Assembly: GCF_000024025.1 (NCBI RefSeq)
Contig: NC_013131.1
Coordinates: forward strand, 5,332,001-5,396,000
DNA: 64,000 nt
DNA from: Catenulispora acidiphila DSM 44928
GTDB lineage: Bacteria > Actinomycetota > Actinomycetes > Streptomycetales > Catenulisporaceae
Reading direction: 5' to 3'
Shown here: in pieces, positions 8,810 to 17,194 of the stretch
Position numbering within the stretch: the first letter of the stretch is position 1
Layout: each line of letters opens with the position of its first letter
Made by a program: the position numbers and the translations under genes
The notes under the pieces: generated by a model
What the model was told of the DNA's origin: nothing
What the model saw: the letters and a program-made list of their open reading frames with translations, nothing else
Database searches by the model: none

Positions 8810-9985
8810 TCACGCCGCGATCGGCGGCGGCGCCAGCGGCTCGGAGATCCCCGTCGCGAAGTAGCGCGCCTCGATCGCGTCGAGGGCGACGCGCACCGCG
8901 CCGAGCACCACCCACTCGGCGTCCAGGCTGGAGGCGACGACCGGCGGGACCCGGATGCAGTCCCGTTCCAGCTCGGCGGTGAGGCGGTCCAGGACCAGGT
9001 CGGCCGAGCGGGAGATGCCGCCGCCGAAGACCACCAGCTCCGGGTCGAAGGTGAGGACCAGGGCCGCGATGCCGCCGGCCAGGGCGCGGACGAAGCGCTC
9101 GGTCGCCACCAGGGCGGTCGGGTCGCCGGCGCGGGCCCGGGAGAAGACGAATTCCGCCGTCTGCTCCAGGCGGACCTCTTCGTCCAGGCCTGAGAAGCCC
9201 AGCAGGTGGGTCGGCGCCTCGGCCCAGCCGGAGGAGGGCAGGGCGCCGATCTCGCCGGCGGCGCCGGTGTGCCCGCGCAGCAGGCGTCCGCCGACGAAGA
9301 CGCCGTTGCCGGTGCGGAAGCCGGCGTGGATGTAGACCATGTCCTCGACGTCGCGGCCGGCGCCGCGCCAGCGTTCGGCCAGCGCCGCGGCGCGGCCGTC
9401 GTTCTCGGCGACGACCGGGCAGCGGACGGTGTCGGCGAAGGCGGCGGGGATGTCGATGCCGGTCCAGCCGGGCAGCGCGACCGACAACGCGACGCGTCCG
9501 GAGTGCTCGATGACGCCGGTACTGGCCACACCGAGCTGGCTGAGCCGAGCCGGTTCCAGTCCAGCGGCAGTGCACGCCTCGGTCAGGGTCGCCTTCGCCG
9601 AGGCGAGCCGTTCGGCGGCGGGGGTGGACGGGCTCACCGTGATCCGGCTGCGGCCGCGCACCTCGCCGTCCAGGTCGGCGACCAGCGCGGTGATCGCGTG
9701 GGCGCCGATGTCGAGCCCTGCGACGCTGCCGGCTTCGGCCCGGAAGCGGAAGGCGCGCGCCGGGCGTCCGACGCCGTTCGGCTCGGCCGGCGCCACCGCG
9801 GCGACCCAGCCGATCTCGGTGAGCTCGTCGGCCAGCGTCTGCACGATCGGCCGCGACAGCCCGGTCTGCCGGGCCAGCGCGGTGAGCGGCTGCGGCCCGG
9901 TCCGGCGCAGCGCGTCCACGACCGACAGCAGCCGCAGCCGGCGCAGCAGCACGGCGTCGGCGCCGTTGACACTCAGCTCAGTCAT
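8810..9985 (-). CDS. ROK-family transcriptional regulator
   Basis: DNA-binding sugar-responsive regulator of 391 residues. Residues 10-75 form a winged helix-turn-helix (LTALARQTGLSRPIVQTLADEL). The sugar-kinase fold follows with a phosphate-1 motif (GLDIGAHAITALVADLDG) and the ENDGRAAAL segment. The cysteine-rich zinc motif of most ROK kinases and repressors is absent: after GHTGAAGEIGALP there is no CXCG. I start at the ATG at 9985 (GGTGG upstream) rather than 27 bases earlier. It is divergent from the importer operon starting at 10253 and is the obvious candidate to control it. Confidence 0.87.
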   Translation of the reverse strand: MTELSVNGADAVLLRRLRLLSVVDALRRTGPQPLTALARQTGLSRPIVQTLADELTEIGWVAAVAPAEPNGVGRPARAFRFRAEAGSVAGLDIGAHAITALVADLDGEVRGRSRITVSPSTPAAERLASAKATLTEACTAAGLEPARLSQLGVASTGVIEHSGRVALSVALPGWTGIDIPAAFADTVRCPVVAENDGRAAALAERWRGAGRDVEDMVYIHAGFRTGNGVFVGGRLLRGHTGAAGEIGALPSSGWAEAPTHLLGFSGLDEEVRLEQTAEFVFSRARAGDPTALVATERFVRALAGGIAALVLTFDPELVVFGGGISRSADLVLDRLTAELERDCIRVPPVVASSLDAEWVVLGAVRVALDAIEARYFATGISEPLAPPPIAA

Positions 9986-10252
9986 CTTCCACCCCGGACC
10001 GTCCCGCCCCACGCCGTCGAATATTCACCATGGCAGGGATAATCAAATCACGCATCGGGCGCCCGCACCAGATGATCTGACCAGACTGTGACCTGCCGCT
10101 CGGCGGCTAAATCAGGGCATGGAGGGCGAATCAGGCCACGATTCGTCACGCGGGCTGCGTGCTTCGGGGCGCGGGGGTTGACACGTCCTCGCCTATTAGT
10201 AACACTCGCCGCAATATTAATCCCCCGCTCGACGCGATCAGGGTGATGAGAC
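9986..10252. promoter_or_regulatory. divergent promoter region between ROK regulator and importer operon
   Basis: This gap is AT-rich compared with its surroundings. TTGACA at 10178-10183 is a clear -35 for the importer operon, with an AT-rich tract (ATTAGTAACA and CAATATTAAT) following at 10196-10220; no single -10 stands out. CGAATC (10127-10132) and GATTCG (10140-10145) form an inverted repeat that could be an operator. No gene seen. Confidence 0.5.
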
Positions 10253-11509
10253 ATGGGCATACGCACAGTGGTGGCGGCGTCGGCGGTTCTCGCGCTGGCC
10301 ACTTCGACGGCCGCTTGTTCGAGCAGCGCGAGTTCCTCGGCGAGCGCCGGCAAGGTTTCCCTCAGCTACGGGGTCTGGGACGCGACGCAGGTCCCGGCCA
10401 TGCAGAAGATCATCGCAGCCTTCGAGGCACAGAACCCGACCATCACGGTCACCATCCAGCAGACGCCGTGGGCGGACTACTGGACCAAGCTCCAGGCGGC
10501 CGCCTCCGGCGGTTCGGCGCCCGACGTCTTCTGGATGAACGGCCCGAACTTCCAGCTCTACGCCGCCAACCACGTCCTGCGGCCGCTGACCGACCTGCAC
10601 CCGGACACCTCGGTCTACCCCCCGGCGCTGGCGCAGCTCTACCAGTACAAGGGCGTGCAGTACGGGCTGCCGAAGGACTTCGACACCGTGGGGCTCTGGT
10701 ACAACAAGGCCATCTTCGACGCCGCGGGCGTCGCCTACCCCACCACCGCCTGGACCTGGGCTGATTTCCAAGCGGCGGCGAAAAAACTCACCGACCCCGC
10801 CAAGGGCGTCTACGGTGTCGGCGCCAACCTGGAAGGCCAGGAGAACTACTACGACACGATCTACCAGGCCGGCGGCTACGTCATCTCCCCCGACGGCAAG
10901 AAGTCCGGATACGCCGATCCGGCCGGTATCGCCGGGCTGAAGTTCTGGACCGATCTGGTCGCGGCCAAGGAGTCGCCGAGCCTGAAGCAGATGACGGACA
11001 CCGCGCCGCTGAACCTGTTCGAGTCCGGCAAGCTCGCCATGTACTGGGGCGGGTCGTGGGACGCGAAGGCGTTCGCCGCGAACGACTCCACCAAGACCGC
11101 CGTCGACGTGACCGCGCTGCCAGCCGGGGTGAAGAAGGCGACGGTCATCCACGGCCTGGCCAACGTCGTCTTCACGCACACCTCGCACCCGGCGCAGGCG
11201 GAGAAGTTCGCCGCGTTCCTCGGCTCGCAGGCGGCGGCGCAGATCGAGGCGGACACCGGGACCGTGATCCCGGCGTACAACGGCACACAGCAGAGCTGGG
11301 TCAAGGCATACCCGCAGTACCACCTCCAGTCCTTCTTGGATCAGCTTCCTGACGCGGTCCCGTACCCGATCTCCAAGGACACCGCGGCCTGGAACACCCT
11401 GGAGACGAACGTCCTGACCAAGGCCTGGGACGGCAGCGAACCGATCGACAAGGCCGCCGGCGACCTCGCCACGCAGATGAACGCGGCGCTGGCCAAGGAG
11501 GGTCCGTGA
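10253..11509 (+). CDS. ABC transporter solute-binding lipoprotein (CUT1)
   Basis: Sugar-binding lipoprotein of 418 residues, first gene of an importer operon. The signal peptide ends in ATSTAAC, with the Cys near residue 22 as the lipidation site. The fold is of the MalE-like cluster (KVSLSYGVWD near the mature start, NDSTKTAVDVTALP later). The stop codon overlaps the GTG of the next gene by 4 bases (GTGA). The ATG at 10253 is preceded by AGGGTGATGAG. The substrate is unknown; the downstream galactosaminidase-like enzyme suggests an amino sugar or galactose oligosaccharide (inference). No transporter ATPase is encoded here, as usual in actinomycetes, where the shared MsiK-type ATPase serves many CUT1 systems. 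Confidence 0.88.
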   Translation: MGIRTVVAASAVLALATSTAACSSSASSSASAGKVSLSYGVWDATQVPAMQKIIAAFEAQNPTITVTIQQTPWADYWTKLQAAASGGSAPDVFWMNGPNFQLYAANHVLRPLTDLHPDTSVYPPALAQLYQYKGVQYGLPKDFDTVGLWYNKAIFDAAGVAYPTTAWTWADFQAAAKKLTDPAKGVYGVGANLEGQENYYDTIYQAGGYVISPDGKKSGYADPAGIAGLKFWTDLVAAKESPSLKQMTDTAPLNLFESGKLAMYWGGSWDAKAFAANDSTKTAVDVTALPAGVKKATVIHGLANVVFTHTSHPAQAEKFAAFLGSQAAAQIEADTGTVIPAYNGTQQSWVKAYPQYHLQSFLDQLPDAVPYPISKDTAAWNTLETNVLTKAWDGSEPIDKAAGDLATQMNAALAKEGP

Positions 11510-12402
11510 GCGCGGCGGGCGCCAGAGCCAGACGCACCGAGACCGCTTGGGCGGCGTTCTTCCTAGCTCCTACCGCAATCGGGCTGGGCGTCTTCTACCT
11601 GTGGCCGGTCTTGCAGACCTTCTACTACAGCTTCACCACCTGGGGTCCGTTCGGCGGCCACACCTTCAGCGGCCTGACCAACTACCGCGCGCTGTTCCAC
11701 GACCCGGACCTGCGCTCGGCGTTCGCCAACACCCTGTGGTACTGCCTGCTCGGACTGGCCGGCGTCCCGATCGCGCTGGTCCTGGCGGCGGTGCTGGCCC
11801 GGCCGGGACGCCGCGGCGTCGGCGTCTACCGCGCGCTGCTGTTCCTGCCGGTGGTGACGATGCCGGTCGCGGTGGCGATCGTGTGGCGGTGGCTGTACGC
11901 CGGGGACTACGGGCTGATCAACACCCTGCTGGGCAAGATCGGGATCCACGGGCCCTACTGGATCAGCGACCAGCACACGGCGCTGATCGCGGTGGCCGCC
12001 GTCGGGCTGTGGTCCAGCGTCGGCTACACGATGGTGATTCTGATGGCGGGGTTGGAATCCATCCCGCGCCAGTACTACGAGGCGGCGCAGATCGACGGCG
12101 CGGGTCCGGTCCGGCAGTTCTTCGCGCTGACGCTGCCGCTGCTGAGCCCGAGTCTGTTCTTCGTCACCGTGCTGTCGGTGATCGGCACGCTGCAGACGTT
12201 CGACCTGGTCTACGTCCTGATCGGCCAGACCAACCCGGCGCTGCCGCAGACCAGGAGCGTGGTCTACCTCTTCTACCAGGACGCGTTCGTGGACAACAAC
12301 CGCGGGTATGCCGCCGCGATCGCGTTCCTGTTGCTGCTGGTCACCGTCGCGCTGACCGGGTTCCAGTTCCGGCTGCAGAAGCGGTGGGTGCACTATGCGT
12401 AG
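11506..12402 (+). CDS. ABC sugar transporter permease, MalF type
   Basis: Membrane permease of 298 residues with about six transmembrane helices. The family's ATPase-contact loop is visible as YYEAAQIDGAGPVRQFFALTLP (residues about 190-211) with the conserved EAA...G pattern. It starts with GTG overlapping the previous stop (GTGA) and overlaps the next gene by 8 bases, so it is translationally coupled on both sides. It would pair with the product of the next gene as a heterodimeric channel for the sugar delivered by the lipoprotein. Confidence 0.9.
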   Translation: MSAAGARARRTETAWAAFFLAPTAIGLGVFYLWPVLQTFYYSFTTWGPFGGHTFSGLTNYRALFHDPDLRSAFANTLWYCLLGLAGVPIALVLAAVLARPGRRGVGVYRALLFLPVVTMPVAVAIVWRWLYAGDYGLINTLLGKIGIHGPYWISDQHTALIAVAAVGLWSSVGYTMVILMAGLESIPRQYYEAAQIDGAGPVRQFFALTLPLLSPSLFFVTVLSVIGTLQTFDLVYVLIGQTNPALPQTRSVVYLFYQDAFVDNNRGYAAAIAFLLLLVTVALTGFQFRLQKRWVHYA

Positions 12403-13217
12403 CCGCCGGGGATCGATCGGGGCGCACACGTTCCTGGTCGCGGCGTGCGTAGCCATGGCCGGGCCGTTCGTGTGGGAGCTGCTGACCTCGTTCAAGACGC
12501 TGACCGAGGCCACGCGCGTGCCGCCGACCTGGCTGCCGCCGCACTGGCACGGCTCCAGCTACAGCTCGGTGTTCGACACCGTGCCGTTCGGCGGGATGCT
12601 GGTCAACAGCGTCATCAACACCCTGGCACGGACCGCCGCGCAGCTGCTGTTCTGCTCGATGGCCGCCTACGCCTTCGCGCGGCTGCGGTTCCCGGGGCGG
12701 AGCCTGCTGTTCGGGCTGTTCCTGTCGATCCTGCTGGTGCCGAGCCAGCTGCTGATCATTCCGCAGTATCAGATCATCGAGAACCTGCACCTGCTCAACA
12801 CCCGCACGGCGCTGTTCCTGCCGGGGATGTTCAGCGCGTTCGGGACCTTCCTGCTGCGGCAGTTCTTCCTGGCGATGCCGCTGGAGCTGGAGGAGGCGGC
12901 GCGCCTGGACGGCGCCGGACCGCTGCGCGTCTATTGGAGCGTCATGCTGCCGCTGGCCCGGCCGGGACTGATCGCGCTGGGGATCCTGACCATGATCTGG
13001 TCCTGGAACGACCTGCTGTGGCCGCTGGTGGTGAACACCGACCCGCACAAGATGCCGCTGTCGGCGGGGCTGGCCTCGCTGCAGGGGCAGTTCATGACGG
13101 ACTATCCCGGTGCTGATGGCCGGGGCGCTGATGGCCACGATCCCGGTGATCGCCGTCTTCGTGGTCCTGCAACGACGGGTCATCGAGGGCATCGCCCTGA
13201 CCGGAACGAAGGGATGA
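12395..13217 (+). CDS. ABC sugar transporter permease, MalG type, with a one-base frameshift near its 3' end
   Basis: Second permease of the importer. The intact part (about 238 residues from the ATG at 12395) carries the EAA loop LELEEAARLDGAGPLRVYWSV and ends in the normal MalG-type WSWNDLLWPLVV and LQGQFMTDYP segments. At 13104-13110 the sequence reads TATCCCGG; dropping one C restores the expected C-terminal reading, which then continues to VLQRRVIEGIALTGTKG and stops at TGA 13215-13217. As given, the frame instead runs without a stop into the following oxidoreductase, making an artificial 699-codon fusion. Corrected length is 273 residues, normal for the family. A sequencing error or a recent mutation are both possible. 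Confidence 0.82.
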
Positions 13218-13219
13218 GG

Positions 13220-14494
13220 ATGTCGGAGCTGAGGATCGGCGTGGTCGGTGCCGGCCAGCGGGCGAAGCTGGCCACGCACGCGCACCGGCCGGGGGTCGCG
13301 CGGGTGGTGGCGTGCGCGGATCCGAGCCCGCGCGGGCAGGCCCACGCGCGGCAGTTGTTCGGCGAGGACGTAGCCCTCTACGAGGACTGGCACGCGCTGC
13401 CGGCCGGCGAGCTCGACGCGGTGTTCGTCCTGACCCCCGACCATCTGCACGCCGCCCCCGCGCTGCACTTCCTGGACGCCGGGGTGGCGGTGTTCGTCGA
13501 CAAGCCGATGGCGATCACCCTCCCCGACTGCGACGCGCTGCTGGCGAGCGCCGCCCGGACCGGGACGCGGCTGTACATCGGGCACAACCTGCGGCATCTG
13601 CCGATGCTGCGGCGGATGCGGGAGCTGATCGAGGACGGGGCGGTCGGCGAGGTCAAGGCGGTGTGGTGCCGGCACTTCGTGGGGCACGGCGGCGACTACT
13701 ACTTCAAGGACTGGCACGCCGAGCGCGCGAACACCACCGGGCTGCTGCTGCAGAAGGGGGCGCACGATCTGGATGTCATCCACTGGCTGGCCGGGGGGTA
13801 TTCGCGGGAGGTCGTGGCGCTGGGCGGGCTGACGGTTTACGGCGCCAATCCGCATCGGCGTGCTGCGGAGAACGGTTCTGGGTCTGGTTCTGGGTCTGGT
13901 TCGGGCTCCGGTTCCGACACGGAGTCACTCATGTCGGATTGGTTCGACGTCGGGGCGTGGCCGCCTTCGCAGCTGCGGGACCTCAACCCGGTCATCGACG
14001 TCGAGGACCTCTCGCAGATGCTCACGCGCCTGGACAACGGGGTCTTCACCAGCTACCAGCAGTGTCACTACTCCCCCGACTACTGGCGCAACTACACGGT
14101 CATCGGCGATGCCGGACGGCTGGAGAACTTCGGCGACGGCATCGACGGGGACCCGGCGGAGATCCGGGTGTGGAACCGGAAGCGGTCGGGCTACCGCTCC
14201 GACGCCGACCTGGTCATCCCCATCTCGGATTCCGCACCCGAAGGGCTGCACGGCGGCGCGGACAGCGCGCTGGTCGCCGAGTTCCTGCGGTTCGCCGCGG
14301 TCGGCGGCCCGACCGAGACCTCGCCGGTGGCGGCGCGCGAGGCGGTGGCCGCGGGGGTCGCCGCGACCGAGTCGCTGCGCTCCGGCGGCGTTCCGGTCGC
14401 GGTGGCCGCGCCTGATCCGGCGGTCGCCGCACACTTCGCCGAGTCTGCAGGGCACCACCGCCGGGTCTCCTCGATCCCGGCGTCCACCTTGTGA
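13220..14494 (+). CDS. Gfo/Idh/MocA-family NAD(P)-dependent oxidoreductase
   Basis: Cytoplasmic sugar or inositol-type dehydrogenase of 424 residues. The Rossmann motif GVVGAGQRAK opens the protein; TPDHLH and FVDKPMAI (the family's EKP-like catalytic Lys) follow near residues 75 and 100, and GAHDLDVIHWL near 185 is the active-site His motif. I start at the ATG at 13220 because GAAGGGA lies upstream at good spacing; an ATG at 13214 would overlap the corrected permease stop as ATGA and is equally possible. Residues about 219-232 are a Gly-Ser repeat that interrupts the C-terminal beta-sheet domain. It is the fourth gene of the importer operon, probably acting on the imported sugar. Confidence 0.87.
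   Translation: MSELRIGVVGAGQRAKLATHAHRPGVARVVACADPSPRGQAHARQLFGEDVALYEDWHALPAGELDAVFVLTPDHLHAAPALHFLDAGVAVFVDKPMAITLPDCDALLASAARTGTRLYIGHNLRHLPMLRRMRELIEDGAVGEVKAVWCRHFVGHGGDYYFKDWHAERANTTGLLLQKGAHDLDVIHWLAGGYSREVVALGGLTVYGANPHRRAAENGSGSGSGSGSGSGSDTESLMSDWFDVGAWPPSQLRDLNPVIDVEDLSQMLTRLDNGVFTSYQQCHYSPDYWRNYTVIGDAGRLENFGDGIDGDPAEIRVWNRKRSGYRSDADLVIPISDSAPEGLHGGADSALVAEFLRFAAVGGPTETSPVAAREAVAAGVAATESLRSGGVPVAVAAPDPAVAAHFAESAGHHRRVSSIPASTL
13874..13915 (+). repeat. 12-base tandem repeat encoding a Gly-Ser run
   Basis: GGTTCTGGGTCT is repeated about two times exactly and continues degenerately, giving seven consecutive Gly-Ser pairs inside the oxidoreductase. The codons are T-rich compared with the rest of the gene. 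Length change in steps of 6 or 12 bases would keep the frame, so this is a candidate variable-length tract. Confidence 0.85.
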
Positions 14495-14520
14495 GTCCCT
14501 CTTGGGAAAAGGAGAGCACG

Positions 14521-16155
14521 ATGCATCTGCTCCGCACTCTCAGACGTCCTCCCGGCCGATTGCTGGCCGGAGCCGCCGCGTTGGCGTTGGCGGGGTTCGG
14601 CTTGGCGGCGCCCGCGGCTTCCGCGAGCACTGCGAACGCTGCGACCGTCTCGACCGTCTCGACGGCTAATGCCGCTCATGTTGCTGGCATAGCGACCGTG
14701 CAGCACGTCGGCGTTCCGGCGTACTTCAACCCCAGTACCAGCTACTGGAGCCAGATCGACCAGAGCGGCTCGGCTGTCGGCATCGCGATCGCCAACCCCA
14801 ACAACGGTCCTGGCGCTTCCTTCGACCAGAGCTACGCGAACGCCATCCAGGCGGCCAGCTCCGCCGGCGTCCGCGTGATCGGCTACGTCGACACCGGGTA
14901 CTTCGGCACGACCGGGCGCACCACGCGCGGCGGGCAGACGACCACCGCGGCCTGGACCACCCAGGCCGAGGCTGACGTCGACAACTGGTACAGCTGGTAC
15001 GGCAGCTACGGGCTGTCCGGGATCTTCTACGACGACGCGCTGAACGACTGCGGCACGAACAACGCGCACGTCGCGCTGTATCAGGCGGTCGGAGACTACG
15101 TAAAGCAGCACCATGCCGGCGCTCTGACCGCCGACAACCCGGGCACGGCTGCCGACCAGTGCTACGCCTCGGCCGCGGACGTGCTGGTGATGTTCGAGGG
15201 CACGTATGCCTCGTACACCGGCTGGACGCCGCCGGCGTGGGAGCTGAGTTCGGGCAATCCGAACCAGTTCTGGCACCTGGTCTACGACACCCCGACCCAG
15301 GCCAACATGGAGAACGCGGTCAGCCTGAGCAAGCAGCGCAACGCCGGGTATCTGTACGTCACGAACGACAACCTGCCCAATCCGTGGGACACGCTGCCGA
15401 CCGGGACGTACTGGAGCGACGAGCTGGCGCAGACCGGCGGCGCGGGTGGTGGCGGCGGCGACAGTACGCCTCCGACGGCGCCGTCGGGGCTGCGGGCCGG
15501 GTCGGTGAGCGCGACCGGGGTGACGCTGACGTGGTCGGCGTCGACGGACAACGTCGGGGTGGCGGCGTATGACGTGTATTCCGGGTCTTCGGTCGTGGCG
15601 ACGGTTTCGGGGTCTTCGACTACGGCGACGGTTTCGAACCTGAGTCCTGGTACTGCGTACACGTTCGCTGTTAAGGCGCGCGACGCTGCTGGGAACATCT
15701 CTAGCGCCAGCACGTCGGTCTCGGTCACGACGTCTTCGGGTGGCGGCGGGGGTTCGTGCACTCCGGTCGCGGGTTCGGGCAACATCACCAACTTCTCGGC
15801 TTGTATGACCGCCACCACCGAGACGTTCCAGGCGACGTTCACCACGGCGGTCAGCCTGCACCACGTCTTCATCGACAGTGACAACAACCAGGGCACCGGC
15901 TTCCAGCTGCCGTCGCCGTCCTCGACACCGCTGGGCGCGGACTACATGATCGAGAACAACATCCTGTACCGCAGCCTGTCGCACGGCTGGAGCTGGACCC
16001 CGGTGAGCGGAGTGAGCCCCAACATGACGCACAACGGGAACGTCTACAGCTGGAGCATCCCGCTGAGCGCACTGGGGACTTCGGCGACGACTCAGCGGGC
16101 GGTCTTCAACGGCAACACCTTCTACACCGCACCGATCACGTTCAGCCGGGGCTGA
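14521..16155 (+). CDS. secreted Spherulin-4/GH135-like hydrolase with fibronectin type III domain
   Basis: Secreted protein of 544 residues. Signal peptide about 1-36 (ends near AAPAASAS). Residues about 55-310 match the Spherulin-4 fold related to GH135 (Aspergillus Sph3, which cuts alpha-1,4-N-acetylgalactosamine polymers): VPAYFNPSTSYW, IANPNNGPG, VIGYVDTGYFG and the acidic GIFYDDALNDC. A Gly-rich linker leads to an FN3 domain (about 332-415, beginning PTAPSGLRAG), another Gly linker and a C-terminal domain of about 110 residues that I do not recognise. AAAGGAG supports the ATG at 14521, 26 bases after the oxidoreductase gene, so it belongs to the importer operon. It ends overlapping the convergent kinase gene by 14 bases. 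Exact substrate is inferred. Confidence 0.78.
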   Translation: MHLLRTLRRPPGRLLAGAAALALAGFGLAAPAASASTANAATVSTVSTANAAHVAGIATVQHVGVPAYFNPSTSYWSQIDQSGSAVGIAIANPNNGPGASFDQSYANAIQAASSAGVRVIGYVDTGYFGTTGRTTRGGQTTTAAWTTQAEADVDNWYSWYGSYGLSGIFYDDALNDCGTNNAHVALYQAVGDYVKQHHAGALTADNPGTAADQCYASAADVLVMFEGTYASYTGWTPPAWELSSGNPNQFWHLVYDTPTQANMENAVSLSKQRNAGYLYVTNDNLPNPWDTLPTGTYWSDELAQTGGAGGGGGDSTPPTAPSGLRAGSVSATGVTLTWSASTDNVGVAAYDVYSGSSVVATVSGSSTTATVSNLSPGTAYTFAVKARDAAGNISSASTSVSVTTSSGGGGGSCTPVAGSGNITNFSACMTATTETFQATFTTAVSLHHVFIDSDNNQGTGFQLPSPSSTPLGADYMIENNILYRSLSHGWSWTPVSGVSPNMTHNGNVYSWSIPLSALGTSATTQRAVFNGNTFYTAPITFSRG

Positions 16156-17065
16156 TGCCCGGCCGGGACGCGTAGGCGACGGCCTGCTCCCACGACGGCT
16201 GAGCGGCAGTACCGCCGACAGCTTGCGTGGACAGAGCGCCGCACGCGCAGCCGACGGCGAGGGCCCGATCGAGGTCCTCGCCGTTGAGCACGGCGGCGAG
16301 GAACCCGGCGTCGAAGCTATCGCCGGCGCCGACGGTGTCCACGGGCTCGAGCGGCGTGAGGCGCGCGGTGTGAGTTTCGGCAGCGCGGCGGGCTACCGCA
16401 CCGTGGCGCCCACGTTTCACCACCGGTGTGCCAACGCCGGCCGCAGCGAAGGCAGCCAGCGCTTCATCAACGGTGGCGGCGCCCGTCAACGCCAACGCCT
16501 CGGACTCGTTAGGCAGCACATAGTCGCAGACCTCGAGCAACCCGGCCGCAAGCCGCCACCGACCGGCGGGGTCATGATTAGTGTCCAGCGAACAGGTCGC
16601 CGCCGCACCACGAAACAACTCGGGAAGCCGAGCAGCCAGCCTCGGCTGCAGGAAGTACGACGCCGCATGGATATGCCGCGCCCGAGGCAGCTCACCCGGC
16701 TCGAACTCGGCAAGACACCCCGCAGCCGTGAGAATCGCCCGATCCCCACCAGGCCCACCAAGACAAACGGTCAGCGCCGTAGCCAACTCAGGATGCCGGA
16801 CAACAGCACCGACATCGACCCCCGCCGAACTCAACGCGTCGAGCACAAAATCCCCGGCAGCATCCCGCCCCACCACCGCAGCCAGCGCAGTAGAGACACC
16901 CAACCGCGCAGCACCATGCGCAACGATGGCCGCCGACCCCCCAAGCGCCAGCGTGCCAGACGCCACAAGAGTCTCCGCCTGCCCATACGGCGGAACCACC
17001 GGCGCCCCCGCAACCAGCACATCAGGATTCGCATCACCGACGACCAGCAGATCAAAACCACTCAT
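16142..17065 (-). CDS. PfkB-family sugar kinase
   Basis: Cytoplasmic ribokinase-like kinase of 307 residues. The N-terminal GGSAAIVAHGAARLG is the first PfkB signature region, and VDTVGAGDSFDAGFLAA near residue 240 holds the second signature with the catalytic Asp and anion hole. Start ATG at 17065 has GGAG upstream. It is the last gene of a minus-strand cluster with a GH4 glycosidase, an AgaS-like isomerase and an ABC importer, so a role in phosphorylating galactosamine, N-acetylgalactosamine or a tagatose-type intermediate is likely (inference). Its end overlaps the convergent Spherulin-4 gene. Alternative: adenosine or fructose kinase, less fitting to context. Confidence 0.85.
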   Translation of the reverse strand: MSGFDLLVVGDANPDVLVAGAPVVPPYGQAETLVASGTLALGGSAAIVAHGAARLGVSTALAAVVGRDAAGDFVLDALSSAGVDVGAVVRHPELATALTVCLGGPGGDRAILTAAGCLAEFEPGELPRARHIHAASYFLQPRLAARLPELFRGAAATCSLDTNHDPAGRWRLAAGLLEVCDYVLPNESEALALTGAATVDEALAAFAAAGVGTPVVKRGRHGAVARRAAETHTARLTPLEPVDTVGAGDSFDAGFLAAVLNGEDLDRALAVGCACGALSTQAVGGTAAQPSWEQAVAYASRPGISPG

Positions 17066-17194
17066 CTGAGACTCCAGAACAAGGCTGCTGATTCAAAAGC
17101 ACGAGCCCGCTCATCGGCCGCCAGTGCAGACTCTCTGCGCGGCGATCCTCGCTGCTTCTCGCCGCGCTGTGCCTGACCAGTCTGCGAACTCTCC

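Noticed and set aside
10178-10206. Complete -35/-10 promoter for the importer operon
   Set aside because: TTGACA is clear but no acceptable -10 lies at 16-18 bases, so only the -35 is noted.
9986-10252. tRNA or riboswitch in the AT-rich divergent gap
   Set aside because: No cloverleaf or known aptamer pattern could be drawn; only short inverted repeats.
13874-13915. Possible CRISPR-like or regulatory repeat
   Set aside because: It is a 12-base coding microsatellite without spacers.
12395-14494. Single 699-codon permease-oxidoreductase fusion
   Set aside because: Both parts are complete when one base is removed at 13107-13109, and a start with ribosome site exists for the second gene.
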